A DNA stretch of 64,000 bases from Saccopteryx bilineata (GCF_036850765.1 NC_089490.1:388134558-388198557), one strand, 5' to 3'; positions 34,506 through 44,770 are shown, numbered from the stretch's first letter. Program-made: numbers and translations. Notes: a model not told the origin generated them from the sequence alone.

Positions 34506-35866
34506 ACAAAGCACACAGTGACATAGAGCTTCCCTGAATTCAATAACACTTTTTAATTATCTTTTGTTCATCACAACAGTATCTACATATACTTGCAAAC
34601 TATCTCGTGTATGAGTTCAAGTCATATAATTTTTTCTCTCCACTCAGCAACTCCCCGTAGTAATTAACCCCATGCCCTGTCCCATTATCCTCACGATTTA
34701 CTGTTAAGAACCATGTTGAACCTTATACTTTCCAGGCAAGACCTTGCTCTGGGTCACATAAAAAGTCTATGGCGCAGCCAGGGCGGAGACCGGGGGCTGA
34801 GGGTACCCAGCCCAGGTCAGTGTGTGACTTGGGCCAGCCCCCTAATCTCCTATTCCTTTGTTACCAGAGGGGACAACAGAGGATGCTGTGGTGGCACCAG
34901 AGCAGACCTGGCAGCTTCTCATGTTGCCAGCCTCTAGGGAAACCAAGTGGGTACAGACTCCCAGTCCTCTGGCCACACTGGCTGCTGGGCATTCCAGGAC
35001 CCTGGCACGCTGCCGAGGGTGAAAACAGAGCTGCAGGCTCCTGAGCCACATTCTGCCCCCTCCTCTTGGTTTGCATCTCATTGCTGGGTTTGCAACATGC
35101 CTAATCTCTGCGTGTGCAGACTCAGAGGAGCCGGCCGAGAGGGAGCATTGCCAGCAGCGTGGAGTCCTCCCTGAGGCCTGCCTAGCCCTCCCCCAGGGCC
35201 CTCACTGGGCCCGCAGGGCCACAGCAGTCTACAGACAAGGTTGCTGCAGCGTCACCTGCTCAGCCCTCCAGAGCCCGCTGAGATGGTCTCCATGAAAAAC
35301 ACAAGTTTGGATTCTCTCTCATCCCAAATGGAGCTTCGCTTGATGCTGCCACGTGCCGCTTCTCCCTCCCTGCTCCCGCGGCCTTCCTTAGGGACACAGA
35401 AAGGAGTTGCAGTGCACATCGGTCATGTGGTCACACACCTGAGGCTTGTTCCTGGTTCTCCAGGCAACTGACTCCTCCAAGAACTGTCTCCAAGAAATGT
35501 GCAGACAGACAGTCAATAAGTAGGTGTCAAATGAGTGCTCCGTAACCCATCATGTTTCCCTTTTGCTTTAGCTACTAGGAGGCTCAGACTGACTGGAAAG
35601 ATAGGTCACTAACCATCTTAAAACAGATCCTTGGTATAATTCGTATCACTCTCCATGAAGTCTCTCACTGTTCAAGTGTCCTGTCGAGTCTGTGTTTGTA
35701 TTGTAAATCATCACAGATCTTTTATGTGATGAAGGTGGGCTGGAAAGGAAAAATAAGACGTGGAAGGTAGTGGCGTGGCCTGTGGACCTCTCTACTTTGG
35801 ATATAAATGAACGCTTTCCTTAGAAGGGGATGGTTTTCCCCGGGGCCATTTAAGACTTAGAAAAAT
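34506..35866. other. Unique sequence
   Basis: The part 34750-35480 is GC-richer than its flanks. No exon recognised. Overlapping short frames have no known product. Confidence 0.45.
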
Positions 35867-35867
35867 G

Positions 35868-36062
35868 TCTGCATACCTTTTTCCCTCTGTCTCTGAGGCT
35901 TCCTTTCCCTTCCCACCTATTTTTTTCTCTCCACTTTTCTCTTTTCTCCTTCTTCTCCCTCTATCTTTTGTTTTCTCGCCATCACCCACTTTTCTCTTTC
36001 CCTTCCCTTCTTTGTAGTCTCTTCTCCCTCCATCCCATCTCCTCTCCTCTTCCTGCTCACCT
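35868..36062. repeat. Polypyrimidine-rich tract
   Basis: About 195 bases are overwhelmingly C and T with few purines. Frames through it give the lysine/glutamate/arginine-rich shadows on the other strand. Confidence 0.85.
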
Positions 36063-36139
36063 CCTGGTCTCCGGGCGGCCAGTTGAATGTTAATGTTCCT
36101 TGCAAACCCAGAGCACTTGGCTCTTTCCAAGGCCTCGCC

Positions 36140-36315
36140 CCCACGTTTATCTCATTTATTCCTCATGAGGATAACCTGGCAAATATGATCATTTATTTCC
36201 ATTTTTCCAGGAAGACACTATGGCCTAGAGAGTTTAAGTGATGTGCCCATGGTCACACAGCTTATACTTGACAACTTATTACCACATTCAGGCTCCAGGC
36301 CTCATGGTAATCTCA
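36140..36315 (-). repeat. MIR SINE
   Basis: 'ctatggcctagagagtttaag' and 'tggtcacacagcttatac'. Confidence 0.8.
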
Positions 36316-36472
36316 TCACTGCTCCTCACTGCCTCTTAATGCCAGCATCACCCACCTCACCTGGCAGAGATCACTGAAAGAGCATCCTAGCAAGAGGATT
36401 CAGAACAGTACCTTCCACCCTGTCTCACCTTCTAAGGTCTCTTTTAGAGTTGAAATTTGCAATGGGGCCAGC

Positions 36473-36474
36473 AA

Positions 36475-36526
<52 letters not shown>

Positions 36527-36616
36527 GACACACACACACATACACACATACATATACATACACATACACACATACATATACATACACATATACATATACA
36601 TATATATATATATATT
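36473..36616. repeat. Compound (CA)n/(TA)n microsatellite
   Basis: A pure CA run (about 36476-36520) is followed by mixed CA/CATA/TA units ending in a TA run near 36615. Confidence 0.95.
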
Positions 36617-36654
36617 AGAGGGCGGCAGTAGTGAATTATGGCATGGGTCATTTG

Positions 36655-36985
36655 GTCATTCATCCCTTTGGCAAATATTTCTTGAGAATATGCTATGTGC
36701 TAGGAAAGGCTGAGACCAGGGTAAGTCAAGCAGGGCACTTAGGGTGCAAAATTTAAGAAGGCACCCACACTCGGGTGTGTTCTTGCAAGTGCACCACCCT
36801 GAGAATGGGTGCCTCCTTCAAGTAGCACCTTGCTTGCCTTCAGTTAGTTCTGCCCTGGTGCCCAACACTGTTACAGGTGCTAGCAATTCAAGAGTGAGCA
36901 AAAGGGCCTGCACCCTGTCCTCGGGGAGTTTGTAATCCATGACAGGAAACATGTTAATCAAATAATCAGGCTAATGAAAGGCCCT
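36655..36985 (-). repeat. L2-like repeat, antisense
   Basis: 'ttcttgagaatatgctatgtg' and 'ctgtcctcggggagtttgtaa' are antisense L2 landmarks. Confidence 0.65.
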
Positions 36986-36987
36986 TG

Positions 36988-37328
36988 TTTTTTTTTTTTT
37001 TTGTATTTTTCTGAAGTTCAGACTCCTGCATGCACCCCACCGTGATCCACCTGGCATGCCCACCAGGGGGCGATGCTCTGCCCATCTGGGGTATCGCTCT
37101 GTTGTGGCTGGATCCATTCTAGCACTTGAGGCAGAGACCTCAGCACCCAGGCCAACTTTACTCCAATGGAGCCTTGGCTGCGGGAGGGGAAGAGAGATAG
37201 AGAGAAAGGAGAGTGGGAAGGGTGGAGAAGCAGATGGGCACTTCTCCTGTGTGCCCTGGCTGGGAATTGAACCCAGGAATTCCACATGCTGGGCTGATGC
37301 TCTACCGCTGAGCCAACTGGCCAGGGCC
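36988..37328 (-). mobile_element. GC-rich bat-type tRNA SINE, antisense, with CTCF-type motif
   Basis: Reads from a T tail to the complement of a tRNA-like head ending '...gctgagccaactggccagggcc'. It shares its whole layout with the sense copy at 60589-60985. Imperfect target duplications 'aaaggcccttg' (36977-36987) and 'aaagaccattg' (37330-37340) match at 9 of 11. Its body carries CCACCAGGGGGCGATG at 37060-37075 on the + strand. Confidence 0.9.
37060..37075 (+). promoter_or_regulatory. CTCF-type motif inside SINE
   Basis: CCACCAGGGGGCGATG fits the CTCF core (CCACCAGGGGGCGC). It is on the + strand and so points toward CpG island 2, 2.2 kb downstream. Binding is not shown by sequence alone. 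Confidence 0.6.
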
Positions 37329-37839
37329 CAAAGACCATTGTGAGTGTGGCAAGTGCTACGAGGAAAGGACGCTGGGGCTGGAGAGGGTATTACGGAGGGG
37401 GAACAGTAAGCTGAAGGATGGGGTAGGAGTTCCCAGGTGTGTGCAGGTGGAGCACACAGCAAGTTCACAGGCCCCATGGCCGAGTGGAGCATGGCATTCA
37501 GGTGTGGCTGGCAGAGGGGGGAAAAAGGGCCAGAGCAGGGGAGCGCAATGCAAAATGGTCCCAAACAGTCTGTTTCTAATAATAGTGCCAGTGTGCAGAT
37601 GATTGACTTTGAAAAATAACAAATCCAACCCAGTGGAGAGAATTCAATTCCCCTCCTCCCTTAGGATGTCCCTCATGCCCACCATCCTGATCTGCTTTCT
37701 TCAGTGGGATCGCACAAACTGTGCCTCACTCCCTTCAAACTCCTCTCGGTCTAATACAGCAATGTTGGTGATAGAATCTAGTATTTGCCACAGTTTCCAG
37801 ATGAAGAAATTGGAGCACAATGGTTAGGTATAACCTGCT

Positions 37840-38185
37840 GTCTTAGCTCAGCTGCCGTAACAAAATGCCACAGACCGGGTGGCTTACACTAGATATTGCT
37901 CACAGTTCTGGAACCTGGGAAGTCCGAGGGAAAGGCGCTGATTCCATTCCTGGTGAAGCCTCTCTTCTTGGCTTGCAGACTGTTTGTTGCCTCTCAACTG
38001 TCCTCACCTGGTAGAGAGAGCAAGTTCTGGTCTCCCTCTCATATTATAAGGGCACCAGCCCTGTTGGATCAGGGCCCCACCCGTATGACTTCACATTTAA
38101 TCTATTACTTCCTGGCAGACCCTTGCTCCAAATACAGGCACATTGGGAATTAGGGAATCAACATAAGAACGGGGGCATTCATATG
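37840..38185 (-). mobile_element. MLT1/MST-like MaLR LTR, antisense
   Basis: Antisense MaLR landmarks: 'cgtaacaaaatgccacagac', 'gggtggcttacactag', 'cacagttctggaacctggg' and 'tataagggcaccagccctg'. A solo LTR remnant with no coding region. Confidence 0.65.
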
Positions 38186-38290
38186 TTGTAGCACCTGCCC
38201 AGGGGCACATAGCTGATCGGTGGGAGTTGAACACAGGCCTTCGGTGCTGCTCTGAAGCCCAAGTTCCTAACCATTAGACAGAACTGCCTC
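38186..38290 (-). repeat. MIR fragment
   Basis: 'aggggcacatagctgatcgg' followed by 'cctaaccattagacag' is antisense MIR. Confidence 0.7.
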
Positions 38291-39229
38291 AGAATGATTG
38301 TGTGTGAATGCTGCCACCCAAGTGAGAGGGTTCCTCAGGGCAGGCGTGTTCAGTGATCCCTTCCAAATCCACTGGCTCTCGTCCCCACCTCGCAGCTATG
38401 TTACTGGACTTCAACCGGTCCGGGGTTCAGGTCACCCGCTGCCGCAAAAGCAGAGACTGGGTCTGATACGGAAACAGGCGTCTGTAATCAAGATTGCTCA
38501 GCAACTTGAGAAGACAGGGGGCATATCTTAGTCCAAAGCCTGCCTTACAATCTCAGTTGCGAGGGCTGATTATATACTTTTTCAGGTGAGGTTAGTACAG
38601 TTGGGGGCATGCACTTAGTCCTAAAGCAGGATAGTTGGTTTCCAGCATTGTAAGAATCATCAAGCAGGATGGCTCGTTCCTGGGATCATAATTTCTTCTC
38701 CATGGCATTCTGATCTAATCGTGGGCTTTGTTACCTCTTGGGGTCAGTCATCTCCTCAGGGGTATGGGAGCATCCAGCTTCAGTAGTTCTGCGTTCCTGG
38801 GTGGGGGTGCTAAAGACAATCTAGGAAGTAAGTTACTTATGGTGCACTAGCAGTCATATATCAATATATATATATAGTATTTATTGATACCCTATCAGCT
38901 GGGCATATGGGTTGAGGCCTGAGCCCAGCCCAGGGTGATGGGGGTGATCCGTCTGTAGGACTGGGCGGAGGGCAGGGCACAGAGGAAGACCGGACCTGAA
39001 AGCTCACGCTTGAGTTTGGGGCTTCTGTTTCCAATTTACTCAGCGAGGGCCCCAGGCTCTAATCCAGAATTCACGAGGAATGGACTTCTTGTCCTTGGAC
39101 AAATCCCTTGACACCTTCGGGCCCCAGGTTCTTGGCTGGGTGACCCCCAACCCCTGCCCTTTCACGGGTGGTTGGGGTCCATCCATGGGCTATGAGGTCG
39201 GCCAAGCACCAAACGTGGAGCCGCTGGCG
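38291..39229. other. Unassigned, possibly LTR-like, sequence
   Basis: The stretch 38395-38860 has the feel of a lineage-specific LTR or other interspersed repeat, but no terminal TG/CA pair or primer-binding site could be placed. A short TA run lies at 38860-38877. No exon recognised. Confidence 0.35.
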
Positions 39230-40290
39230 GGAGGCAGGAGAGCTGCAGGCGCCCGGCCCCCACCCTAGGCCGCGCAGGTGGGAAGGTGGCGGGCGGGCGG
39301 TGCGCGGCCGGCGAGTTGGGTGGCAGTGGCAGCTCCGGTGACGTAGCAGGCTGCTCTGCAGGCAGAGCGGGTAGGCGGTGGAGGCCGGGAGGGCGCGCGG
39401 TGGGCTGCTGGCGCGTTTCGCAGACCTGCTCCACCACCCGCCGGGCCACGGGGCCCAGCCTCCCCCGCGCTATCACCCGCACCAGACGCCCGCCCGGCGC
39501 CCCGGCCCGCGCGGGGGCCGAGCCCGCGGGAGGGGCTGGAATTCCTCCCAGGGGCCCCCTCCCGCCGGCCTCCGGGCGCTCGCTTCCTCCCGCTCCCCGC
39601 GCGCCCCCCTCGCGGCCGCCAGCCAACTGCATGCCCCCGGGGCCGGCAAGAAGCCACATGCCCCCGCAAGGAATGCCGGGCCTCGCGGGCGGGGGGCGGG
39701 TGCTGGGCAGGGCCGGGCCGGGCCGGGCCGGGAGCGCCCCGCCGGGAAGGTTGGTGAGAGGGACAGAGCCAGCCCGCGCCCTCCCCGGCCCCCGCGCTGC
39801 CCCTGCGCCCGGCCCGTGCGCCGCCCCGGCCGGACCGCGGCATCTCACACTTTCCCCGCCCTACACGCGGACGGGACGCCCCGCGGGCGCCGGGGCTGGA
39901 GCGGGGCAGCCCCCGCTCCCCTCCGCGCGCCCCCTGTCCCCGCCGGCTCGGAGGAGGGGGCAGGCCGTCCTGTTTCCCCACACCCCTCCCTGCCGCCGCC
40001 GGCTTTGGGGCCCCGGTGGGGAGCAGGGGGCTGATTAGCCGAGGAGCAGGGGTGTGGCCAGCGGGGCCCGGGGTAGTGAGTCACACACGCTGCTCGCCCA
40101 GTCCCGGGGCCAGCGCGGTCCAGCCCGAGCTGCGCGCTGCCCTGGCCTGAAGAGTGTGCCCGGGCTTGGCATGCGGACCCTGGGGCGCCGAGGGAGGGGC
40201 TGAAGCCCGGCGCGGTGGTGGAGGAGGGCGGTAAGCGGCGACTGGGGAGATTCCCCTGGAGAGAGCGGGGTGGGGCTTGGAGTCAGGACC
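39230..40290 (+). promoter_or_regulatory. PRDM11: CpG island 2: probable proximal PRDM11 promoter
   Basis: About 1 kb of very GC-rich, CpG-dense DNA ends only ~520 bases before the first coding exon. It has GC boxes ('gggcggggggcggg' at about 39688), a (GGGCC)n G-tract run at 39710-39732, an AP-1 type TGAGTCA at 40077-40083 and a possible donor GCG|GTAAGC at 40231. Several overlapping frames (up to 250 codons) on both strands reflect base composition. It is the closest promoter candidate for PRDM11. Whether it or CpG island 1 is used in a given tissue cannot be told here. Confidence 0.75.
40231..40236 (+). other. PRDM11: Candidate splice donor of proximal 5' UTR exon
   Basis: GCG|GTAAGC at the downstream edge of CpG island 2 would give a 580-base intron to the acceptor before 40811. 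Weaker than the donor in island 1. Confidence 0.35.
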
Positions 40291-40810
40291 AGCCCACACC
40301 AGGACCCCCAGGCCCCGCCTGTACCTGCTCCGAGCTGGCGAAGCGGGCCTGGCGGCATTCCCTGGCAGCCCCTGGGCTAGGGGCTTCGCAAGGAGGCGCT
40401 GAGGGCCCATTTCATCAGCCCGCTCCCCTTAGCCCCAGATGGACTTGAGTGGATCCCTCCCCTGCTCCACACCGCAGACTTTTGTGCGGAGGCTCCTGCC
40501 GGTTCCTCGTACCCTTTGCCCTTTGGTTTTGGGGTCCAGGCTGTCTCCTGGCCTGAGCTGCCCCTGGTCCCTGACCCCATGGGGCTGGTGGCTCCAGTCA
40601 TCCCCAGGACCAGCCCGGGATAGAAATGGCATTTCCTCTTGGCCAGGCTACAGCTGTTTTTGTTGTCTGTGTTCTCAAGTGCTTCCTCTGGGGATGGCAG
40701 GGAGGGTAACCAGACTCCACGGGACCCCCGATTGCCCTCTCCGCCACTCACCCTTCTTCCCCTGTCTCTTTGATCCTTTTCCTGTGCTGGTCCCGCCTTC
40801 CCGTCCCCAG

Positions 40811-40935
40811 AACAGAATGACTGAGAACATGAAGGAGTGCTTGGCGCAGACCAAGGCAGCCGTGGGGGACATGGTGACGGTGGTGAAGACAGAGGTCTGC
40901 TCACCTCTCCGCGACCAGGAGTATGGCCAGCCCTG
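40811..40935 (+). CDS. PRDM11: PRDM11 coding exon 1 (translation start)
   Basis: PRDM11 belongs to the PRDI-BF1/RIZ (PR/SET) family of nuclear chromatin regulators. The exon follows a clean acceptor ('cttcccgtccccag') and begins AACAGA before the ATG at 40817, so the start codon is in the second-from-left part of the exon with A at -3. It encodes residues 1-39 and two bases of codon 40: [18 protein letters not shown] (1-18), then a segment with VKTE at 23-26 and EYGQPC at 35-40. It ends CCCTG|GTGAGG at 40935, phase 2. VKTE fits the psi-K-x-E sumoylation pattern. Residue text matches what I recall of human PRDM11. The two codons before ATG are open, so an upstream coding exon could extend the protein. 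I recall a longer human isoform but found no such exon here. Confidence 0.95.
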
Positions 40936-41313
40936 GTGAGGCCCCCGTCTGGGGACAGGAGAGGTAGAAGGGGAAGCCGCTGGGCTGGGTTGGTAAGGTT
41001 GCTGGGAGGCCCTGCGGACAGTTCCCATTCCCTGCCCACCCTCCTCATGCTGCTCCAGGCAGCTCTTGGGACTAGAGGTGAGCACAGGCTTTAAAAAAAA
41101 GAACACCCAAGCAGTGGCCTAAGAAGGCCTGGGCCCAGGTCTCAGGACTCCTCCCTTTCCACTACCCCTGCGCTCACCAGGCAGGCTGGCTGGGGCTTCT
41201 CCACCTGTCTCGCACCTGTGGCCTGTCGGTCAGGTTCTTAGCTTCTCTGCCTACCAGCTTCTCCCTCTCTGATGGCCTTCTTTGCTTTCTTTAATGGTCC
41301 CTGTCCTGGCCAG
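40936..41313 (+). other. PRDM11: PRDM11 intron 1 (between coding exons 1 and 2)
   Basis: A 378-base GT-AG intron with an A-rich patch at 41093-41102. No repeat or RNA recognised. Confidence 0.9.
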
Positions 41314-41417
41314 CTCTAGGAGACCAGACCCCTCAGCCATGGAAGTGGAGCCCAAGAAACTGAAGGGGAAGCGTGACCTCATCATGCCCAAAAGTTTCCA
41401 GCAAGTGGACTTCTGGT
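41314..41417 (+). CDS. PRDM11: PRDM11 coding exon 2
   Basis: The acceptor 'gtcctggccag' precedes 41314, and the donor T|GTAAGT follows 41417. The exon supplies the last base of codon 40, codons 41-74 and the first base of codon 75. It carries [20 protein letters not shown] (41-60), a basic cluster suited to nuclear localisation, then the run ending FQQVDFW (68-74), which leads into the zinc knuckle. An in-frame ATG at 41339 (Met49) lies in a strong context (gccATGg). The acceptor choice is fixed by frame: only cutting after 'ggccag' gives Cys40-Ser41-Arg42. Confidence 0.95.
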
Positions 41418-41959
41418 GTAAGTGGAGCTTGGAGCTATTTCCTAGGCTGTTCCTCCCTTCACCCCCAACTCCGGACCTCATCTCGCTCAGGGAACTTGCA
41501 GGGATAACACTGATAGGCCCTCATCTATTTAATGTACCAGATACAGGTCCATGTCCAATTGATTCTCCCCATTAGCCATTGAGGTGGCTATTGTTGGTCC
41601 CATTTTCCAGGTGAGGAGACTAAGGCTTGGTGAGGGTTAAGAACTCTGCCTCAGATCCCACAAACCCACAGATGCATAGTTGCAATTCACACCCAGGCCC
41701 AACTGACTCCAGAGCATGCTCTTTCTCCTACTTTTTCAAACTTGAAACAAAGGGATCTGCTGGCTTCCTTAGTGTTGGCAGGCATGTCCTCGAGCCCACA
41801 GTGAGGGTAAGAACAGGGCTGCAGTTCCGGAGCGCCATTCTGTGCTTCTACTGCTAGATGCTGTCCTCGGGGTGGGCTTCCTATCAAGCTCCTTAGCCTC
41901 CTCTATAGGGGTCTTACCTCCCCCCAACAACTGAGTTTCTCCTCTTTTTATCCCTCCAG
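41418..41959 (+). other. PRDM11: PRDM11 intron 2 (between coding exons 2 and 3)
   Basis: A 542-base GT-AG intron. It contains an antisense MIR at about 41525-41720 ('ttttccaggtgaggagac', 'ttgcaattcacacccagg'). Confidence 0.9.
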
Positions 41960-42222
41960 TCTGCGAGTCCTGCCAGGAGTACTTTGTGGATGAATGCCCC
42001 AACCATGGTCCCCCGGTGTTTGTGTCTGACACGCCAGTGCCCGTGGGCATCCCAGACCGGGCCGCCCTCACCATCCCACAGGGCATGGAGGTGGTCAAGG
42101 ATGCCAATGGGGAGAATGACGTACGATGCATAAATGACGTTATCCCCAAAGGCCACATCTTTGGCCCCTATGAGGGGCAGATCTCCACCCAGGACAAATC
42201 AGCTGGCTTCTTCTCCTGGCTG
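41960..42222 (+). CDS. PRDM11: PRDM11 coding exon 3: zinc knuckle and start of PR/SET domain
   Basis: Bounded by acceptor 'atccctccag' and donor CTG|GTGAGT, it completes codon 75 and runs to codon 162, ending in phase 0. Residues 76-90 hold C76-x2-C79-x7-C87-x2-H90, the zinc knuckle that in PRDM9/PRDM7 also sits just before the PR domain. The PR/SET domain starts near [18 protein letters not shown] (104-121) and includes [11 protein letters not shown] (139-149) and FFSWL (158-162). PR domains are SET-like methyltransferase folds; catalytic activity of PRDM11 is not settled by this sequence. The loop at 122-135 appears to differ most from the human protein as I recall it, while the flanking core looks identical. 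Confidence 0.97.
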
Positions 42223-42599
42223 GTGAGTGGCCCCTGGGCAGTGCCCTGTGACAGGGTTCTGACCAATATAAAAGGAAACCAGCAGGGGGAGCCATTCTGC
42301 TGGCCTAGTCTGGCTCAAGAGCTTTTCTGCCATCATTCCAGGACTGGTTGATGATGAATCTTGCTGTCCCTTTGCCCTAACTAAGTGGCTGCAGCCCTTG
42401 GCGGCTGAGGGCCATGCTGAGGAGCTCATCTGGCAGTAGTCAGGAGAATTTGTGGTGGGGTGATTTCCCCGTGAACACTCCTTGTGTGTGTCTGGTGGGC
42501 CATTCAGTGGCATTTATGAAGGCTTTGCTCATGGCCTCCTCTGGAGCTGGTGACTTGGAGCCGGGGGTCTGTGGGCATGCAAAGCATGACAATCATCTA

Positions 42600-42825
42600 A
42601 GAAAGCAGTAATGTCAGGGGCAGGGCTAGGTGCTGGAGGTAAAGCCTTCAATAAGACAGGTATGGTTCATGCCTTTAGGGAGTGGACAGTCTGGTGGGGA
42701 CAGGCAGGCATTGAACAAGTACGTGCACCTGTGATAATTGCTACTAAAGGGGGAATACAGAACATGCTGGGAACAGCGGAAGACGGCAGTGTTCACAATG
42801 TTAGGGAATTTGGGGCATGGAGCCC
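42600..42825 (-). repeat. L2-like repeat, antisense
   Basis: 'tctggtggggacaggcagg' and the preceding 'catgcctttagggagtgg' fit antisense L2. Confidence 0.6.
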
Positions 42826-42827
42826 AA

Positions 42828-43018
42828 GTTCTTAATGTCATCCAGCTTTACTATTTACTATCTAATGTGGCCTTGGACGCATCATTTAACTTCTCTGCAC
42901 CTGTTTTATAATAGGATAATCATAGCTGATGGTGAAGATTAAATGAGTCAATACTGTAAAGTTCTTAGAGTCGTGCTTGTGCCGTAGTAAGTACGCAGAG
43001 AGCATTAGCTATTATTAT
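42828..43018 (+). repeat. MIR SINE
   Basis: Sense MIR: 'catttaacttctctgcacc', 'gaagattaaatgagtcaat' and 'gcattagctattattattg'. Confidence 0.85.
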
Positions 43019-43019
43019 T

Positions 43020-43335
43020 GTTGGCCTGCATGTGGGGTTTGGGCAAGATTTCCTTTAGTTAGCCTGAGACTTGAAGAGTGAGTGGCAGTTGTAGAAGGAA
43101 GAAGGAAAAATGCTCTGTGCAGACAGAGGAGCTGAGAGAGAGGAATACCGAGAAGTCCCGTGTGGTGACAGCACTGAGCCTGAGAGCAGAGTGGCAGGAG
43201 GCAGGAGGGAGGAGGCAGGGGCCCGATCATGCTGTGTCTCATAAGCCAGGGTCAGCGCACTGTTCCTCCTGGGAGCCAGGGGCAGCCACGGAAGCGTTTC
43301 AAGCAAGGTGTGACTTGGAGAATTTGGATTCTAAA
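43020..43335 (-). repeat. L2 LINE, antisense
   Basis: 'gtcccgtgtggtgacagcac', 'tgtgtctcataagccaggg' and 'gcgtttcaagcaaggtgtg'. Confidence 0.65.
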
Positions 43336-43390
43336 TGGGAGGCTGGGGTAGGGGTTCAGGTAAGGAAAACTGGTGGTTTAAATGTAGGTG

Positions 43391-43468
43391 CTGCCCCCTG
43401 CTCTTCCCCCCCTTCTCTCTCTCTGTCTCTCCCTCTCCTCTCTAAAATGAATAAATAAAAAAAAATTA
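43391..43468 (+). mobile_element. SINE 3' fragment
   Basis: A C/T-rich stretch ending 'cctctctaaaatgaataaat' and an A tail. It is the 3' part of a 5'-truncated bat-type SINE. Confidence 0.7.
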
Positions 43469-43524
43469 GAGATGGGGGATGGGGGATAGTAGAGAAAGGC
43501 TAGGGGGTAGGCAGATCATTCACG

Positions 43525-44060
43525 ATGCATGAAATAAACACTTCTGGATGGTCTCCTTTGCGCCAGGTGCTTGGCTGGCCCTGGGGTACAATGGTGGGCC
43601 TGACTAGATGTCATTTCTGCCCTCATAGAGTTTATTGAGGGGAAGAGGGGATGAAACAAAGAATAAGATAAATAAATAGAAAATTATGACTCTGAAAGGT
43701 AAAGGAGAGAATGGCTAGCAGAAAAGTGAACAACCAAGAAAACCATTGTGGCCAGAGGTCAGTGAAGGCTTCCTGATAGTTGAGCTGTGACTGAAGAAAG
43801 GGAACACCCACCAGGTGGAGATTGGTGAGGGGCATCCATTTGGATGAAATAGCATGTGCAAAGGCCATGTGGCAGGAGAGAGCACGGCATGTCTGAGCAT
43901 CAGGAAGAAGGTCAGTGTGCCTGGAGTGCAACCGACACAAGAGCCTGGAGGAAGTGATGGAGTCTTGGTCATATAGGGCCCAGTAGCCCAAATTAGAACT
44001 TTTGTTCTTTAGTTTAAGGACAATGGGAAATTTTACTTACATTTTGAAAGGGTGACTATC
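43525..44060 (-). repeat. L2 LINE, antisense
   Basis: A well-preserved run: 'gcgccaggtgcttggctggc', 'aatagcatgtgcaaaggcc' and 'catgtggcaggagagagc'. Confidence 0.85.
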
Positions 44061-44064
44061 CACG

Positions 44065-44770
44065 GAATGGAGAACTGACGGCGGGTGGGGGCATGGGTAA
44101 GAGTGAATGCCTACCTCTAGTTAGAGGGCTGTGGTCATTCTCTAAGTTGATGATGGTACAGGCTGGGGCTAGGGTGGGAGCCCTAGGGAGACACGTGAAG
44201 TTGTTTGTGAACTGTTTCCGAGATGGAAGAGACTTGACTTGGGAATAGACTAGTCGGTCTCAGGAAGGGAGAGAGGAGTGTCATGAACAACCCCTGCAAT
44301 GCCCCTCTCCCCACAGGTCAGGAATGGTGCCTTTTCTGAGAAATGGCACTTGCCAGAAGGGGGACTGGGTTAAGGGAAAGATCCCGGTTTGGGTTTTGGA
44401 CTTGCTGAGTTGGAGTGACATCAAGCTATCCAAGTGGTGAAGTGAACTAGGCAGTTAGATATGTCGGTTTGGAGCTTGGAAGGGAGGTTTGGAGATGTCA
44501 CTGCTTAAGTCACCTGTGCAGAGGTGGTCAGATAGGCCAGGAGTGTGGAGGGCAACCCGCCCAGCCCCAGGCAAGCAAGAGTTGTTGAAGAGTTAGCGGT
44601 TCAGAGATGAGCTTGATCCTGCAAGGGAGACAAAGAGCAGTGTGGGAGGTAGGAAGGACAGAATGGCCGATAGTGTCAAACTCTGCTGAGAAGCCAAGCA
44701 GGAAAGGACTTAAAAGTGTCCTGGATTTAGTGTCATGAAAGTCATTGGCAACTTTATAGCAAACACTGTT
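44065..44770 (-). repeat. L2 LINE, antisense (continuing)
   Basis: 'gaatgcctacctctagttag', 'taggcagttagatatgtcgg' and 'gtgtcaaactctgctgagaag' are further antisense L2 landmarks. Confidence 0.65.

Noticed and set aside
39162..40038. Long proline/arginine/glycine-rich frames on both strands in CpG island 2
   Set aside because: CpG islands lack stop codons by composition. The accepted PRDM11 start lies downstream at 40817 and is confirmed by exon joining.
40439..40939. 166-codon frame reading into PRDM11 exon 1
   Set aside because: It reads the exon in a different frame and passes straight through the intron acceptor.
43391..43410. CTCF-like motif in the SINE fragment ('gctgccccctgctc')
   Set aside because: The leading CCAC of the motif is missing; too weak next to the two SINE sites reported.
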